From the NCBI RefSeq assembly GCF_020404765.1, contig NZ_JAIVEM010000149.1, forward strand, positions 124,315 to 188,314: DNA of 64,000 nucleotides. The letters run 5' to 3'. The stretch comes from Paenibacillus sp. BJ-4 (GTDB lineage Bacteria > Bacillota > Bacilli > Paenibacillales > Paenibacillaceae). Of the stretch, positions 8,452 through 17,841 are shown piece after piece. The notes under the pieces are model-generated. The model was not told the origin of the DNA. It searched no databases and saw only the letters and a list, made by a program, of their open reading frames with translations. A program made the translations under genes and the position numbers. How positions within the stretch are numbered: the stretch's first letter is position 1; every line of letters starts with the position of its first letter.

Positions 8452-8961
8452 ATGATGCCAGCTAAATCCGGGCAGCGTGGTTTTCGTACCAATACGTCTC
8501 CGCTGTCCATAAATGAGAAGGACTATCAGAGTGTTTCCCAAAAGCATGAACCCTCCAGAAAAGTATTTGCCAATTGTGTGCGCGCCTTTCTGGTTGGGGG
8601 AGGCATCTGTGTGATTGGGCAGGCGATTCAGGAGGCTTTTATGGCAGGGATGCACATTTCAGCCAAAGAGGCTGCTGCGCCGACCTCATCCATGATGATC
8701 TTGCTGGCGGTCATATTAACCTGCATCGGTGTCTATGATAAGGTTGCCCAATGGGCAGGAGCGGGAACCGCTGTACCCATTACAGGCTTTGCCAACTCGA
8801 TGTGTTCGGCTGCATTGGAATATCGTTCCGAGGGACTGGTGCTCGGGGTGGGCGCGAATATGTTCAAGCTGGCAGGCTCGGTTGTCGTATTCGGGGTTGT
8901 GGCCGCATTTATCGTGGGCGTTATATACGCTATCCTCGGTGTGGGGGGCAATCACTTATGA
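8452..8961 (+). CDS. spoVAC: Stage V sporulation protein AC (SpoVAC)
   Basis: SpoVAC is an inner-membrane component of the SpoVA channel that moves calcium-dipicolinate into the forespore and releases it in germination; in Bacillus it behaves as a mechanosensitive channel. The 169-residue product has a soluble N-terminus of about 45 residues, then hydrophobic segments with the family motifs AFLVGGGICVIGQ, GIYDKVAQWAGAGTAVPITG and FANSMCSAALEYRSEG. Either of two adjacent ATGs (8452, 8455) could start it, preceded by AAGGGGTGGTGA. Its stop overlaps the spoVAD start in ATGA, giving translational coupling. Only the AC-AD-AE part of the larger Bacillus operon is present, the common minimal set in related genera. 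Confidence 0.93.
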   Translation: MMPAKSGQRGFRTNTSPLSINEKDYQSVSQKHEPSRKVFANCVRAFLVGGGICVIGQAIQEAFMAGMHISAKEAAAPTSSMMILLAVILTCIGVYDKVAQWAGAGTAVPITGFANSMCSAALEYRSEGLVLGVGANMFKLAGSVVVFGVVAAFIVGVIYAILGVGGNHL

Positions 8962-9980
8962 AAAGGCAGGGAGGACAAACCTGGAAGTTCGAATCAAGAC
9001 CGCGCATCATTGGAAGTGCAACTGTCGTTGGCCCGGATGAAGGAGAGGGGCCGTTGTCCACAGATTTTGATTATATTTATGACAATATCGAAATTAACGA
9101 GAAAACGTGGGAAAAAGCGGAACGCAGACTCATTGAGCATTCTACCGAGCTGGCGCTCATTAATGCCAATTTAAACAAAGAGGAAGTGCAGTTTTTTATC
9201 AGTGGTGATCTGATGAATCAGATTATCAGCAGCTCCTTTTCGGCTAGTAAGCTGGCTATTCCTTATTTAGGCGTTTTTGGGGCCTGTTCAACATCAATGG
9301 AAAGCTTGGCCTTGGCAGCGCTTATTGTGGACTCTGAGGCGGGCGATTACGTAATGGCGGGGACGACCAGTCATAACTGTACTGTGGAAAAGCAGTTCCG
9401 CTACCCTACGGAATATGGATCACAGAAGCCGCCCACGGCTCAGTATACCGTTACGGGTTCCGGCGCGGCCGTTGTGGGACATGCCAAGTCAGGCACGGTG
9501 GTCGATTGTGCTACTATTGGCCGCGTAATGGATATGGGCATTAAAGATCCCTTTAATATGGGGGGAGCCATGGCTCCAGCGGCGGCGGACACCCTGTTGT
9601 CTCATTTTCGAGATACAGGCCGTGATCCTGGTTACTATGATCTCATTGTAACAGGGGATTTAGCCTCAGTGGGGCTGCCGATTGCCAAGGAACTGCTCAA
9701 AAAAGATGGTTTCGATATGAATCAGACAAAATTTAATGATTGCGGTTTACTGATTTACGATATCAATAAGCAAAAGAAAGTTATAGCAGGGGGCAGTGGT
9801 TGCGGATGCTCAGCTGTTGTAACCTATGGGCATCTGTTAAAGCGGATCGAAAAGGGAGAGCTACAAAAGGTACTGGTCGTGGCGACCGGAGCGTTATTAT
9901 CTCCTTTGTCCACCCAGCAGGGGGAAAGCATTCCCTGCATTGCACATGCTGTAGCTTTTGAAGCGGGAGGAAAAGTATGA
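8958..9980 (+). CDS. spoVAD: Stage V sporulation protein AD (SpoVAD), dipicolinate-binding
   Basis: SpoVAD binds dipicolinic acid on the spore inner membrane and works with the SpoVAC/AE channel proteins. It is a thiolase-fold protein of 340 residues. The thiolase-like Cys region GVFGACSTSMESLALAALI is present, followed by VMAGTTSHNCTVEKQFRYP, YGSQKPPTAQYTVTG and GGSGCGCSAVVTYG, all typical of the family. I start it at 8958, where ATG overlaps the spoVAC stop; the frame is open further upstream but that part reads as sequence overlapping spoVAC. The stop overlaps the next start in ATGA again. No catalytic thiolase role is implied. Confidence 0.95.
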   Translation: MKRQGGQTWKFESRPRIIGSATVVGPDEGEGPLSTDFDYIYDNIEINEKTWEKAERRLIEHSTELALINANLNKEEVQFFISGDLMNQIISSSFSASKLAIPYLGVFGACSTSMESLALAALIVDSEAGDYVMAGTTSHNCTVEKQFRYPTEYGSQKPPTAQYTVTGSGAAVVGHAKSGTVVDCATIGRVMDMGIKDPFNMGGAMAPAAADTLLSHFRDTGRDPGYYDLIVTGDLASVGLPIAKELLKKDGFDMNQTKFNDCGLLIYDINKQKKVIAGGSGCGCSAVVTYGHLLKRIEKGELQKVLVVATGALLSPLSTQQGESIPCIAHAVAFEAGGKV

Positions 9981-10333
9981 TATTTCTATGGGCTTTTTTA
10001 GTGGGTGGTGCCATTTGTGTCGTCGGTCAGTTGATGATGGATGTCATTAAAATGACGCCGGCACATACAATGAGCACGTTGGTGGTAGCAGGTGCAATTG
10101 CGGATGCAGTCGGAATATACGATCCGCTTATCAAATTTGCAGGAGCGGGTGCGACGATTCCAATTACCAGTTTTGGTAACTCACTCGTACACGGCGCATT
10201 AACCGAATTGGAAAAGGACGGATGGCTTGGTGTCATTACAGGGATCTTTAGTCTGACAAGTGCAGGGATTTCCTCGGCGATTATTTTCTCATTTTTGGCA
10301 TGCTTGTTTGTTCGTCCAAAAGGAAGCATTTAA
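9977..10333 (+). CDS. spoVAE: Stage V sporulation protein AE (SpoVAEb)
   Basis: This 118-residue hydrophobic protein is the small membrane partner in the SpoVA dipicolinate channel (the AEb type). It resembles the membrane part of SpoVAC: FLVGGAICVVGQLMMD near the N-terminus, then GIYDPLIKFAGAGATIPITS and FGNSLVHGALTELEKDGW. It starts inside the spoVAD stop (ATGA) and ends about 50 bases before a hairpin terminator, closing the operon. The duplicated motif between AC and AE is typical of the family. Confidence 0.93.
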   Translation: MIFLWAFLVGGAICVVGQLMMDVIKMTPAHTMSTLVVAGAIADAVGIYDPLIKFAGAGATIPITSFGNSLVHGALTELEKDGWLGVITGIFSLTSAGISSAIIFSFLACLFVRPKGSI

Positions 10334-10382
10334 AAGCAGCGTATACCTTTGGGATATGACATAAGTAAATATGTGGTTACGT

Positions 10383-10415
10383 AGCCCTTCGGATCTAATG
10401 GCCGAAGGGCTTTTG
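10383..10415 (+). terminator. Terminator of the spoVA operon
   Basis: AGCCCTTCGG (10383-10392) pairs perfectly with CCGAAGGGCT (10402-10411). A short run of four T follows. Confidence 0.7.
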
Positions 10416-10548
10416 ATTGTTCTGCACATGGAACGATACGAAAGAAGGTTGGCCTTGAATAATATGGACAGCCGGTTAAGTGTACTCTGTGCCGACCTTC
10501 ATGTACAATAATAGGAAACATGTTGCTATCTAGGAGGTTTACAGAGTT

Positions 10549-11508
10549 ATGCCCGTACGTCAAGAATCTATGCAGATTGTATCTGCAATCCGTTCTAATC
10601 TGGAATCATGCATATTAGGTAAATCCTTTGAAATAAAATTACTGCTTACGTCTATGCTGGCGGGTGGACACATTCTGATCGAGGACGTTCCGGGTACGGG
10701 AAAAACGCAAATGATCAAGGCCCTTGCCAAATCCATGCGCGGTGATTACCGCCGTGTCCAATGTAATCCTGATATTCTCCCAAGTGATATTACGGGGGTT
10801 TCCATATTTCATCCACGGGATGAACGTTTTTATTTCCGTCCGGGTCCTGTGATGACAAACATTTTGCTGGCGGACGAAATTAACCGGGCCACGACGAAAA
10901 CTCAATCGGCTCTGCTGGAAGTGATGGAAGAGCGCAGTGTGACGGTGGATGGGGAAACGCATATGTTGCCTCATCCTTTTATGCTGTGTGCAACACAAAA
11001 TCCGATTGATTTTGAGGGCACTTATATGCTCCCGGAAGCGCAGTTGGATCGTTTTATGCTTAAAATCAGCCTGGGCTATCCTGACATGGAGACAGAGCGG
11101 AACATGCTGCTTCATCATCAGGTGGGTCAGCCGGCAGACCGTCTGGAGGCTGTAGCCCATATGGAACAGATTGCTGCGATCCAGCAGGAAATCCGAGAAA
11201 TCTATATGGACGAGGCAGTAACGTCCTATTTACTTAATATTGTGCGTGCCACGAGAGAACATCCGTCGGTGCTGCTGGGAGCCAGCCCACGGGCGGCGCT
11301 TGCTTTTGTGATGGCCGCCAAGGCGTACGCTTTTCTGGACAACCGTGATTATGTGCTGCCTGATGATGTGAAGGCGCTGGCACCCTTTGTGCTAACGCAC
11401 CGTTTGTTGCTCCGCCCCGAGGCGCGTCTGGATAGTTCCAACGCCCAGTCCGTGCTTCAGGCTATTCTTCGGCAGGTTCATGTCCCCGTACGGATGGAGC
11501 GTTCTTAG
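10549..11508 (+). CDS. MoxR family AAA+ ATPase
   Basis: This 319-residue MoxR-type AAA+ ATPase probably acts as a chaperone for maturation or assembly of its partner proteins, as is usual when it lies before DUF58 and transglutaminase genes. Walker A is VPGTGKT (residues 47-53), Walker B is ILLADE (105-110) followed by the MoxR motif INRATTKTQSALLEVMEE; sensor 1 is ATQNPID and sensor 2 lies in GASPRAAL. The site AGGAGG is about 9 bases before ATG. The stop is only three bases from the next start, so the three genes to 15002 form one operon. Confidence 0.9.
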   Translation: MPVRQESMQIVSAIRSNLESCILGKSFEIKLLLTSMLAGGHILIEDVPGTGKTQMIKALAKSMRGDYRRVQCNPDILPSDITGVSIFHPRDERFYFRPGPVMTNILLADEINRATTKTQSALLEVMEERSVTVDGETHMLPHPFMLCATQNPIDFEGTYMLPEAQLDRFMLKISLGYPDMETERNMLLHHQVGQPADRLEAVAHMEQIAAIQQEIREIYMDEAVTSYLLNIVRATREHPSVLLGASPRAALAFVMAAKAYAFLDNRDYVLPDDVKALAPFVLTHRLLLRPEARLDSSNAQSVLQAILRQVHVPVRMERS

Positions 11509-11511
11509 GAA

Positions 11512-12759
11512 ATGAACATGGTCAAAAGAAAACGCAGGCTACCCCGTCTGTCCGGCCGCATCTGGCTTCTGATGGTCATATGGGTGGTGTGCCTGCTGTA
11601 TTTGTTATTTCAGGGCGGCAAGACGTCGGTGATGCTGTTGTCTATGGTTACGCTGTTGGGTGTTTATTTATGGATCGTTGGTCTAAGCGGGGTTCGCCGT
11701 GTCCAGGGCTCGCGGCAGCTCTCACAAGGCTCGGAGTTTGGGGAGCTGTTACATGCGGGAGATCAGGTGCATGTAAAGCTGAATCTGCGTATTCCCGGCT
11801 TACTTCCGTTGCCGTATATCATTGTCCGCGAGGTCCTCAAGCGACATACAGGTGAATCCTGGTCGTTTGAGGATAGTGTCATTCCCAGTCTAAAGGGGGG
11901 CGGACAGCTTACATTTCAGACTCCTGCTTTAGAGCGGGGAAGCTATCATTTTGAGGAAACTGAATGTGTCAGTGAGGACATCTTCGGCCTGTTAGAGCAC
12001 AAAGGCAGGTTGAATGCGCGCGGTGAATTTCGGGTCCTGCCCCGAACGGTATTCATTCCGTATTGGCAGGTGAATGACCGTCGCTCAAGGATGTCTGGGC
12101 CGCAAACGATTCAAACTCGAACACGGCGTGAAACGACGCAAATTAACGGTGTGCGGGACTATGTATATGGGGATCGGTTTTCACGTATTCACTGGAATGC
12201 GACTGCTCGTACAGGCAGCTGGAAATCCAAAGAATTTGAGCATGAAACGGTTCCCAAAACCATGCTTGTACTGGACCTGCAAACGAAGCATTATATAAAC
12301 GCTGACCAGTTTGAACTGGCTGTGTCCTCTACCGCTTCATTGCTGGAATATGGCGGACGGGAGCGAATGGGGGTCGGTCTGTGCACGGCCGGAGAGAAGG
12401 GAACGGTTTTTCAGCCCAGTGAGCAGATGATGGAACGACAACGGATGATGCATCACTTGGTAGACATACACATGACTACACAAGGCAGCTTGATGGCCGC
12501 TGTGGAGAGCAGTGTGCGTCAATTTCCGCAAGGCTGCTATTTTGTGCTGGTCAGTCCGTTGAAGGATCAACGAGCGCTGGAACTTCTTCGCTGGGCTGAT
12601 ACCCGGGGGATGACTCCTTGCCACGTCCGTATCGGAGAAGGCTCCACTGAGAGAAAGGCTGAAGAATGGATAAGCATGCTTCGTACAAGGGGAATACAGG
12701 GCTATCATATTCCGAGCCTTGAAGAGCTCCCGGCTGTGATGGGAGGAGGGACACTATGA
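11512..12759 (+). CDS. DUF58 domain membrane protein
   Basis: This 415-residue protein has two N-terminal transmembrane helices (about residues 17-33 and 37-58), a beta-rich middle part and the DUF58 domain, a vWA-like region (signature YVYGDRFSRIHWNATARTG around residue 220). DUF58 proteins nearly always pair with a MoxR ATPase and often with a membrane transglutaminase, as here; their exact role in envelope or secreted-protein maturation is unknown. A second ATG (11518) is also possible. The end overlaps the following gene by four bases (ATGA), pointing to coupled synthesis. Confidence 0.85.
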   Translation: MNMVKRKRRLPRLSGRIWLLMVIWVVCLLYLLFQGGKTSVMLLSMVTLLGVYLWIVGLSGVRRVQGSRQLSQGSEFGELLHAGDQVHVKLNLRIPGLLPLPYIIVREVLKRHTGESWSFEDSVIPSLKGGGQLTFQTPALERGSYHFEETECVSEDIFGLLEHKGRLNARGEFRVLPRTVFIPYWQVNDRRSRMSGPQTIQTRTRRETTQINGVRDYVYGDRFSRIHWNATARTGSWKSKEFEHETVPKTMLVLDLQTKHYINADQFELAVSSTASLLEYGGRERMGVGLCTAGEKGTVFQPSEQMMERQRMMHHLVDIHMTTQGSLMAAVESSVRQFPQGCYFVLVSPLKDQRALELLRWADTRGMTPCHVRIGEGSTERKAEEWISMLRTRGIQGYHIPSLEELPAVMGGGTL

Positions 12760-15002
12760 AGAGCTGGTTACAATCATTGAAGGGTTCCGGGGCGCTGGCC
12801 TTTACCTTTTTGTGGATTATTATTATTGCCATGCAATGGGTGTCCTTTGCTTCCGAATTGTGGATGGAGGAGACAAGAACACTTGTATTAATGACGATTA
12901 CGATGCTGGCTCTGGTGAAAATTTTACTGCCATTCCGACCATGGATTGAATTTGTCATTAAGGCGGCGACGCTCTTTTTTATCTTATATCGGACACTCGT
13001 GGCCTACTCAATCATGATCCCTTTCGGGGGTGTAGCCAACCGCTTGGATCAATTCATATCTAATATGTCTCCTTATATTTGGTTTTCTCTTATCGCTTGG
13101 CTGATCATTGAAATGGTGCCGCTCATTGTTACGACAAAGCAGCGGATTATCGTATTTGTAGGTATCAATATTGCTGCACTGGCGGTGCTTGATTCATTCA
13201 CCCCAACGGTGCTCTGGGAGGAAGTGGCCTGGATCGTCTTTGCCGGTATGGGCTGGCTGGTAACGCAGCATTTGCAGTATTTTCGTCAGCATTATCCACA
13301 AGGCTGGAAGCATATTCGCCGCTATCCATATAAAATCGCAGCCAATATTGCGGTCATTTTTGCGCTGATTATCATGGTTGGCGTGAATATGCCTGAGGTA
13401 CAGCCCACCTTGACGGACCCCTATACGGCGTGGACTCAGCGCAATAGCACTACTACCGTTGGCATCAACAATGGAACCGGGGCGATGAATCAGCGGATGA
13501 GCACTGCTTCGGGTTATAGTCGCCAGGATAATCGGTTGGGTGGAGGTTTTAATTTTGATTATTCTCCCGTTATGACGATTACGACCAATCAGCGAAGCTA
13601 TTGGCGGGGGGAATCGAAACGGATGTATTCGGGTACAGGCTGGAGTGATGCGGGCAACGACGATCAAACACTGAATGATGTGTCAATGACTGCAGAGCTG
13701 GAAAATACACAGGAAACGCGGCATTCGACCGAGCAGGTTGTTCAGACGATTACGATGCAAAATGATCAGAGCTATCCGGTGCTGTTTGGCGCCTATTCGA
13801 TACATCGTGTCCAATCTGTGGACAGAGATTCACAGTCAAACGGGTTACATTGGAACCCGGAACAGGCAGAACTGCTTTGGAGCCCAGGCTCCCAAAGAAC
13901 TGCTTATCCCAAAACGTATACCCTGGTATCACATGTGCCTGTAATTCCCGAGAAAGAGCTGCGCAAAAAAACCTATAGTGATCTATATGGGGCAAACAAA
14001 CAGGAAGCTTACTTACAAATTCCAGATGAATTGCCGCAGCGAGTGCGCGATTTGGCTAAAAACATAACGGCCACAGCCAAAACACCGTATGAAAAGGTCG
14101 GGCTGCTACAGCGGTATTTACAGCAAAATTATGCATATACCAATAATCCGGACCTTTCACGAAAAAGAAGCAAGGATTTTGTAGATGCCTTTCTGTTTGA
14201 AATCCGGGAGGGCTATTGCGATTATTATTCCACTTCGTTAGTCATGATGGCTCGCTCGGTTGGGGTTCCAGCCCGTTGGGTCAAAGGATACGCGCCTGGC
14301 CAGCAGACGTTTTCGGATGAAGCAACAACAAGTGATGGTGACGAAAATATGTCCTCTTACTCTGTAACCAACGCGGATGCTCATTCCTGGGCGGAAGTAT
14401 ATTTGGGTGAATACGGCTGGGTTCCTGTAGAAGCTACGCCGGGCTTTGATATGCCGTTGCTTACGGAACAGGAGGATACAAAGACGCCAGATGCTCCCGA
14501 GGTGAAAGATCAGCCTGAACCAGAACAATCTGAACAGGCACCTCAGAATCATCCAGAAGAGGGATTAAAGATTCATCCGGTCATCATAGCTATAGCTGCT
14601 GCAATCCTTGTGCTGTGGGCTGCATATATTATCTGGCGTAATCGCGCAGATATCCACTTTTACCTGCTGCGCTTGCGCAGAGGAAAGCCGCTGACTCCAG
14701 ATGAAAAGGTGATTGTCGAAACAGAGCACTGGTTACGGTTCATGCGAAGAAAGGGATTTGGGCGTGCCAGCCACGAGACGCTGCGAGAATCGATTGGCAG
14801 ATGGTCGATCGAAGCACCGGAGCGTGCTGCCCTTTTACAACAGTTGCTCGGATGGTTTGAGCAAGCGCGTTATAGTCCCACTTCAGTGAGCGCGGAAGAT
14901 TGGCGTCAGGTTCGAGAGCAAGCTTCCCTGTTGCATAAAGAAGGACGGACGAGACGAGGAGCTGGACGAAAAGCTGCGCCAGATCAAAAGGATAAAGGTT
15001 AG
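12756..15002 (+). CDS. Membrane transglutaminase-like protease (TgpA/DUF3488-DUF4129 type)
   Basis: A 748-residue membrane protein with five to seven N-terminal helices (to about residue 210), a large extracytoplasmic region with a transglutaminase core, one more helix (about 603-625, VIIAIAAAILVLWAAYIIW) and a cytoplasmic DUF4129-like tail. The Cys of the catalytic triad is in REGYCDYYSTS, the His in DAHSWAEVYL and the Asp equivalent near VPVEATPGFD, so it looks active. Relatives (TgpA in Pseudomonas) are essential or growth-related, but the substrate in Gram-positives is unknown. It completes the MoxR-DUF58-TgpA operon and is followed by a terminator. A Pro/Glu-rich linker of about 35 residues precedes the last helix. 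Confidence 0.87.
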   Translation: MKSWLQSLKGSGALAFTFLWIIIIAMQWVSFASELWMEETRTLVLMTITMLALVKILLPFRPWIEFVIKAATLFFILYRTLVAYSIMIPFGGVANRLDQFISNMSPYIWFSLIAWLIIEMVPLIVTTKQRIIVFVGINIAALAVLDSFTPTVLWEEVAWIVFAGMGWLVTQHLQYFRQHYPQGWKHIRRYPYKIAANIAVIFALIIMVGVNMPEVQPTLTDPYTAWTQRNSTTTVGINNGTGAMNQRMSTASGYSRQDNRLGGGFNFDYSPVMTITTNQRSYWRGESKRMYSGTGWSDAGNDDQTLNDVSMTAELENTQETRHSTEQVVQTITMQNDQSYPVLFGAYSIHRVQSVDRDSQSNGLHWNPEQAELLWSPGSQRTAYPKTYTLVSHVPVIPEKELRKKTYSDLYGANKQEAYLQIPDELPQRVRDLAKNITATAKTPYEKVGLLQRYLQQNYAYTNNPDLSRKRSKDFVDAFLFEIREGYCDYYSTSLVMMARSVGVPARWVKGYAPGQQTFSDEATTSDGDENMSSYSVTNADAHSWAEVYLGEYGWVPVEATPGFDMPLLTEQEDTKTPDAPEVKDQPEPEQSEQAPQNHPEEGLKIHPVIIAIAAAILVLWAAYIIWRNRADIHFYLLRLRRGKPLTPDEKVIVETEHWLRFMRRKGFGRASHETLRESIGRWSIEAPERAALLQQLLGWFEQARYSPTSVSAEDWRQVREQASLLHKEGRTRRGAGRKAAPDQKDKG

Positions 15003-15058
15003 TTATTTTCTCCAGGCTCGAATGCCGCCGATTTATAATCTTTATCTATAAGCTTGGT

Positions 15059-15092
15059 AAAAAAGCTGTCCGTTTGTTGCGGATAGCTTTTT
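15059..15092 (+). terminator. Terminator of the MoxR-DUF58-transglutaminase operon
   Basis: AAAAAAGCTGTCCG pairs with CGGATAGCTTTTT across a 7-base loop, with one G-U pair. The right arm ends in a T-run. Confidence 0.75.
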
Positions 15093-15143
15093 ACTAAGCC
15101 ATAGTAATATGGTATAGTTTGTCGTATGAAACTGAGGTGACCG

Positions 15144-15677
15144 ATGTTGTTTGAAATGCTGATGCCCAAATTACGGGTGAATACCGTCTTTGATATTGAT
15201 CTTGAAGGCTTGTATGCGCAAGGATATCGCGGCATTATTACGGATCTGGATAACACGCTGGTCGGTGCAAAAGCGCCGAATGCGACTCCCGAGCTGGTGG
15301 CCTGGTTCGAAAAGGTCAAACAGGCGGGTTTTAAGCTTGTCATCGTGTCCAATAACAATATGAACCGTGTATCCATGTTTGCTACACCTTTGGACATTGA
15401 ATTTATACATGCTGCACGGAAACCTTCCAATTCATCTTTTCGCAGAGCCATTCGTATGATGGGGCTTACTCCGGAAGAGACTATTATGGTCGGGGACCAA
15501 ATGTTGACGGATGTATTAGGTGGCAACCGACTGGGATTGCATACGGTATTGGTGTTGCCGATATCCATCCACGATGAAGGATTCATGACCCGCTTTAATC
15601 GGCGGTTGGAGCGAATCGCGCTCACAAGGTTACGTAAGAAAGGCTTATGGCTTGAGGAGGAAAAGAAGAATGACTGA
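15144..15677 (+). CDS. yqeG: YqeG family HAD-IIIA phosphatase
   Basis: YqeG is a cytosolic HAD-superfamily phosphatase of unknown physiological substrate, nearly always first in the yqeG-yqeH-aroE cluster. The 177-residue product has motif I TDLDNTLVGA (nucleophile and acid Asp at about 34 and 36), motif II VIVSNNN and motif III MVGDQMLTDVLGGN, so all catalytic residues are present. The terminal basic stretch (RRLERIALTRLRKKG) is typical. ATG at 15144 follows a GAGGTGA site. The end overlaps the start of yqeH by 8 bases, so the two are coupled. Confidence 0.92.
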   Translation: MLFEMLMPKLRVNTVFDIDLEGLYAQGYRGIITDLDNTLVGAKAPNATPELVAWFEKVKQAGFKLVIVSNNNMNRVSMFATPLDIEFIHAARKPSNSSFRRAIRMMGLTPEETIMVGDQMLTDVLGGNRLGLHTVLVLPISIHDEGFMTRFNRRLERIALTRLRKKGLWLEEEKKND

Positions 15678-16797
15678 AAGACCTGACGGCGGAACTGCCG
15701 TCAAATGTAGTGGCTGCGGTATCACTATGCAGATCACTAGCCCGGAGCTTCCGGGATATATTCCGGAAAAATTACTTACACGGGAGCCTGTCATCTGTCA
15801 GCGCTGCTTCCGGATCAAAAACTATAATGAAACGTCTTCGGTGGCAGTAGATCAGGACGAGTTCTTAAAGCTGCTCAGTCAGATTGGGGACAAGGACGCG
15901 CTCGTCATCCACATTGTAGACATCTTTGATTTTGAAGGCAGCTTGATTTCCGGTCTGCAACGTTTTGTAGGCTCTAATCCGGTTGTACTGGCTGTGAACA
16001 AGACCGATTTGCTGCCTAAGGTAACGAATTGGAACAAGGTGCTTAACTGGGTACAAAAGCAAGCAAAGGAGCAAGGACTACGGACAGCGGATATTGTACT
16101 GTGCTCGGCTAAGAAAAATCAGGGCTTTGACCGTTTGCTGGATGTGGTATCTGAGCTGCGTGGCAACCGAGACGTGTATGTGGTCGGTGCGACAAATGTA
16201 GGTAAATCCACGCTTATTAACCGCCTGATTCGTGATTACAGCGATATGGAGCAGGAACTCACAACGTCCCGTTACCCGGGAACTACACTCGATATGGTGA
16301 ATATTCCACTCGATGACGGCAAGCATATTATTGATACTCCGGGTATTGTGTACCCTTGGCGATTCAGTGAGATCGTCTCCCGTCAGGATTTGAGTGCCAT
16401 TATGCCGGACAAGCCATTGAAGCCTGCAGCATATCAGTTGGATTCTGGGCAAACTTTGTTTTTCGGTGGGATGGCCCGATTTGATTTTGTAGACGGTCAG
16501 CACCAATCCTTTACCTGCTACATTAACGGTGGGCTTAAAATACATCGCACGAAGCTGGAGCGGGCTGATCAACTGTTCGCTGATCATGCCGGGGAATTGC
16601 TTTCTCCGCCAACGCGCGATCAATTGGCAGAAATGCCTGAATGGACGAGACATGAGTTCCGTGTTCCCCGTAAAGCTCCATCGGACATCTATATTTCCGG
16701 TTTGGGATGGATCAGGGTGAATAGCGATAGTGGAGCTCTGGTAGCGGTTCATGTCCCTCGGGGAATCCGTGTCCTTTTGCGGCCTGCGTTGATTTAA
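15670..16797 (+). CDS. yqeH: Ribosome biogenesis GTPase YqeH
   Basis: YqeH is a circularly permuted GTPase needed for 30S subunit assembly. The permutation is visible: the G4 motif NKTD comes first and the P-loop VVGATNVGKST afterwards, followed by DTPG. The N-terminus has a treble-clef zinc finger (CSGCG, then CQRC about 35 residues later) that marks the YqeH subgroup. The 375-residue product is normal length. The start at 15670 is preceded by GAGGAGG 9 bases away; an upstream in-frame ATG at 15652 lies within the yqeG end and has no site. The next gene, aroE, follows after a 107-base gap containing a hairpin. Confidence 0.94.
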   Translation: MTERPDGGTAVKCSGCGITMQITSPELPGYIPEKLLTREPVICQRCFRIKNYNETSSVAVDQDEFLKLLSQIGDKDALVIHIVDIFDFEGSLISGLQRFVGSNPVVLAVNKTDLLPKVTNWNKVLNWVQKQAKEQGLRTADIVLCSAKKNQGFDRLLDVVSELRGNRDVYVVGATNVGKSTLINRLIRDYSDMEQELTTSRYPGTTLDMVNIPLDDGKHIIDTPGIVYPWRFSEIVSRQDLSAIMPDKPLKPAAYQLDSGQTLFFGGMARFDFVDGQHQSFTCYINGGLKIHRTKLERADQLFADHAGELLSPPTRDQLAEMPEWTRHEFRVPRKAPSDIYISGLGWIRVNSDSGALVAVHVPRGIRVLLRPALI

Positions 16798-16821
16798 CGG
16801 ATGTTGTAAGCCATGTTATAG

Positions 16822-16854
16822 GGCGGCAAGGAACATGTTCAGGTTCCTGCCGCC
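16822..16854 (+). terminator. GC-rich hairpin between yqeH and aroE
   Basis: GGCGGCAAGGAAC pairs with GGTTCCTGCCGCC around a 7-base loop. No T-run follows (ATTCATGTATTTG), so it may be a weak terminator, an attenuator or a transcript-stabilising stem. Confidence 0.45.
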
Positions 16855-16904
16855 ATTCATGTATTTGTGCGGCCTAATATTTTGCAATATGGGGGAGAAC
16901 AACG

Positions 16905-17774
16905 ATGAACAGCGCGGAGTCCGGAGCAACCGAACAAGGTCATGTACTATTAGGTGTATTGGGGGATCCGATCAAGCACTCCAAATCGCCTCTTATGCAT
17001 AAAATAGCTTTACAGGCAGCGGGGATTGAAGGAGATTTTGTACCCCTTCACGTCAAACCGGATCAGCTGGAGGATGCCATGAAGGGAATTCGGGCTTTGC
17101 ATTTCCGCGGAGTCAATGTGACAATTCCCCATAAAGTTGAGGTTATGAAATATCTGGATGAGATTGATGAAGGGGCCAGGCTTATCGGCGCCGTCAATAC
17201 AATTGTGAATGACAACGGACGACTCAAGGGTTACAACACCGACGGAATAGGCTATGTGCGTTCCCTCAAGGAAGAGACTGCGGTCGAATTGAAAGGGGCA
17301 AGAATTGCCGTTCTTGGAGCCGGGGGGGCTGCTCGCGGCGTGATTCATGCTCTATTGGAGGAACAGCCGGAATCGGTCATTATTCTGAACCGAACACGTG
17401 ACAAAGCTGAGCTGCTGGCAGAGGAATGGACGACGGAAGCGATTCCAGTAACGGGCTATTCCAACGATGAGGCAAAGAACGTGCTTGCAACGGTGGATGT
17501 GTTGATTAATACAACCTCGGTGGGAATGTCTCCTTTATCAGATGAGCTTCCACTCGAAACAAGCTTGATTCCGGAGGGAATCATTGTGAGTGATTTGATT
17601 TATAACCCGCTGGAAACAAGGCTTTTACGTGAAAGCCGTGAACACCGCGGCTGTATTGTGCATGGAGGCTTGGGGATGTTTGTGTATCAGGGAGCAGTCG
17701 CCTTTGAGTATTTTACGGGGATTGCCCCGGCGGTAGATCAAATGAGAGCGGTGGTCCTGAGAAGTCTGTCCTAA
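16905..17774 (+). CDS. aroE: Shikimate dehydrogenase
   Basis: AroE reduces 3-dehydroshikimate to shikimate with NADPH in aromatic amino acid synthesis. The 289-residue protein shows the substrate site SKSPLMHK, the catalytic lysine in VNVTIPHK, NTDGIGY with the conserved Asp, the dinucleotide loop VLGAGGAARGV, the NRT segment after strand 2 for NADPH, and the C-terminal GMFVYQGA with its Gln. All key residues are present. GGGGGAG lies upstream of ATG. The position between yqeH and yhbY is the standard Bacillus order. Confidence 0.95.
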   Translation: MNSAESGATEQGHVLLGVLGDPIKHSKSPLMHKIALQAAGIEGDFVPLHVKPDQLEDAMKGIRALHFRGVNVTIPHKVEVMKYLDEIDEGARLIGAVNTIVNDNGRLKGYNTDGIGYVRSLKEETAVELKGARIAVLGAGGAARGVIHALLEEQPESVIILNRTRDKAELLAEEWTTEAIPVTGYSNDEAKNVLATVDVLINTTSVGMSPLSDELPLETSLIPEGIIVSDLIYNPLETRLLRESREHRGCIVHGGLGMFVYQGAVAFEYFTGIAPAVDQMRAVVLRSLS

Positions 17775-17841
17775 GTCAGTTTTACATTAAAATTATGGAA
17801 ATGCCGCATTGTATATGTGGTGATGAAGGGGTTAATTATAC

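Noticed and set aside
8751..8957. 69-residue N-terminal extension of SpoVAD
   Set aside because: It overlaps spoVAC in another frame; the ATGA overlap at 8958 gives the standard SpoVAD N-terminus.
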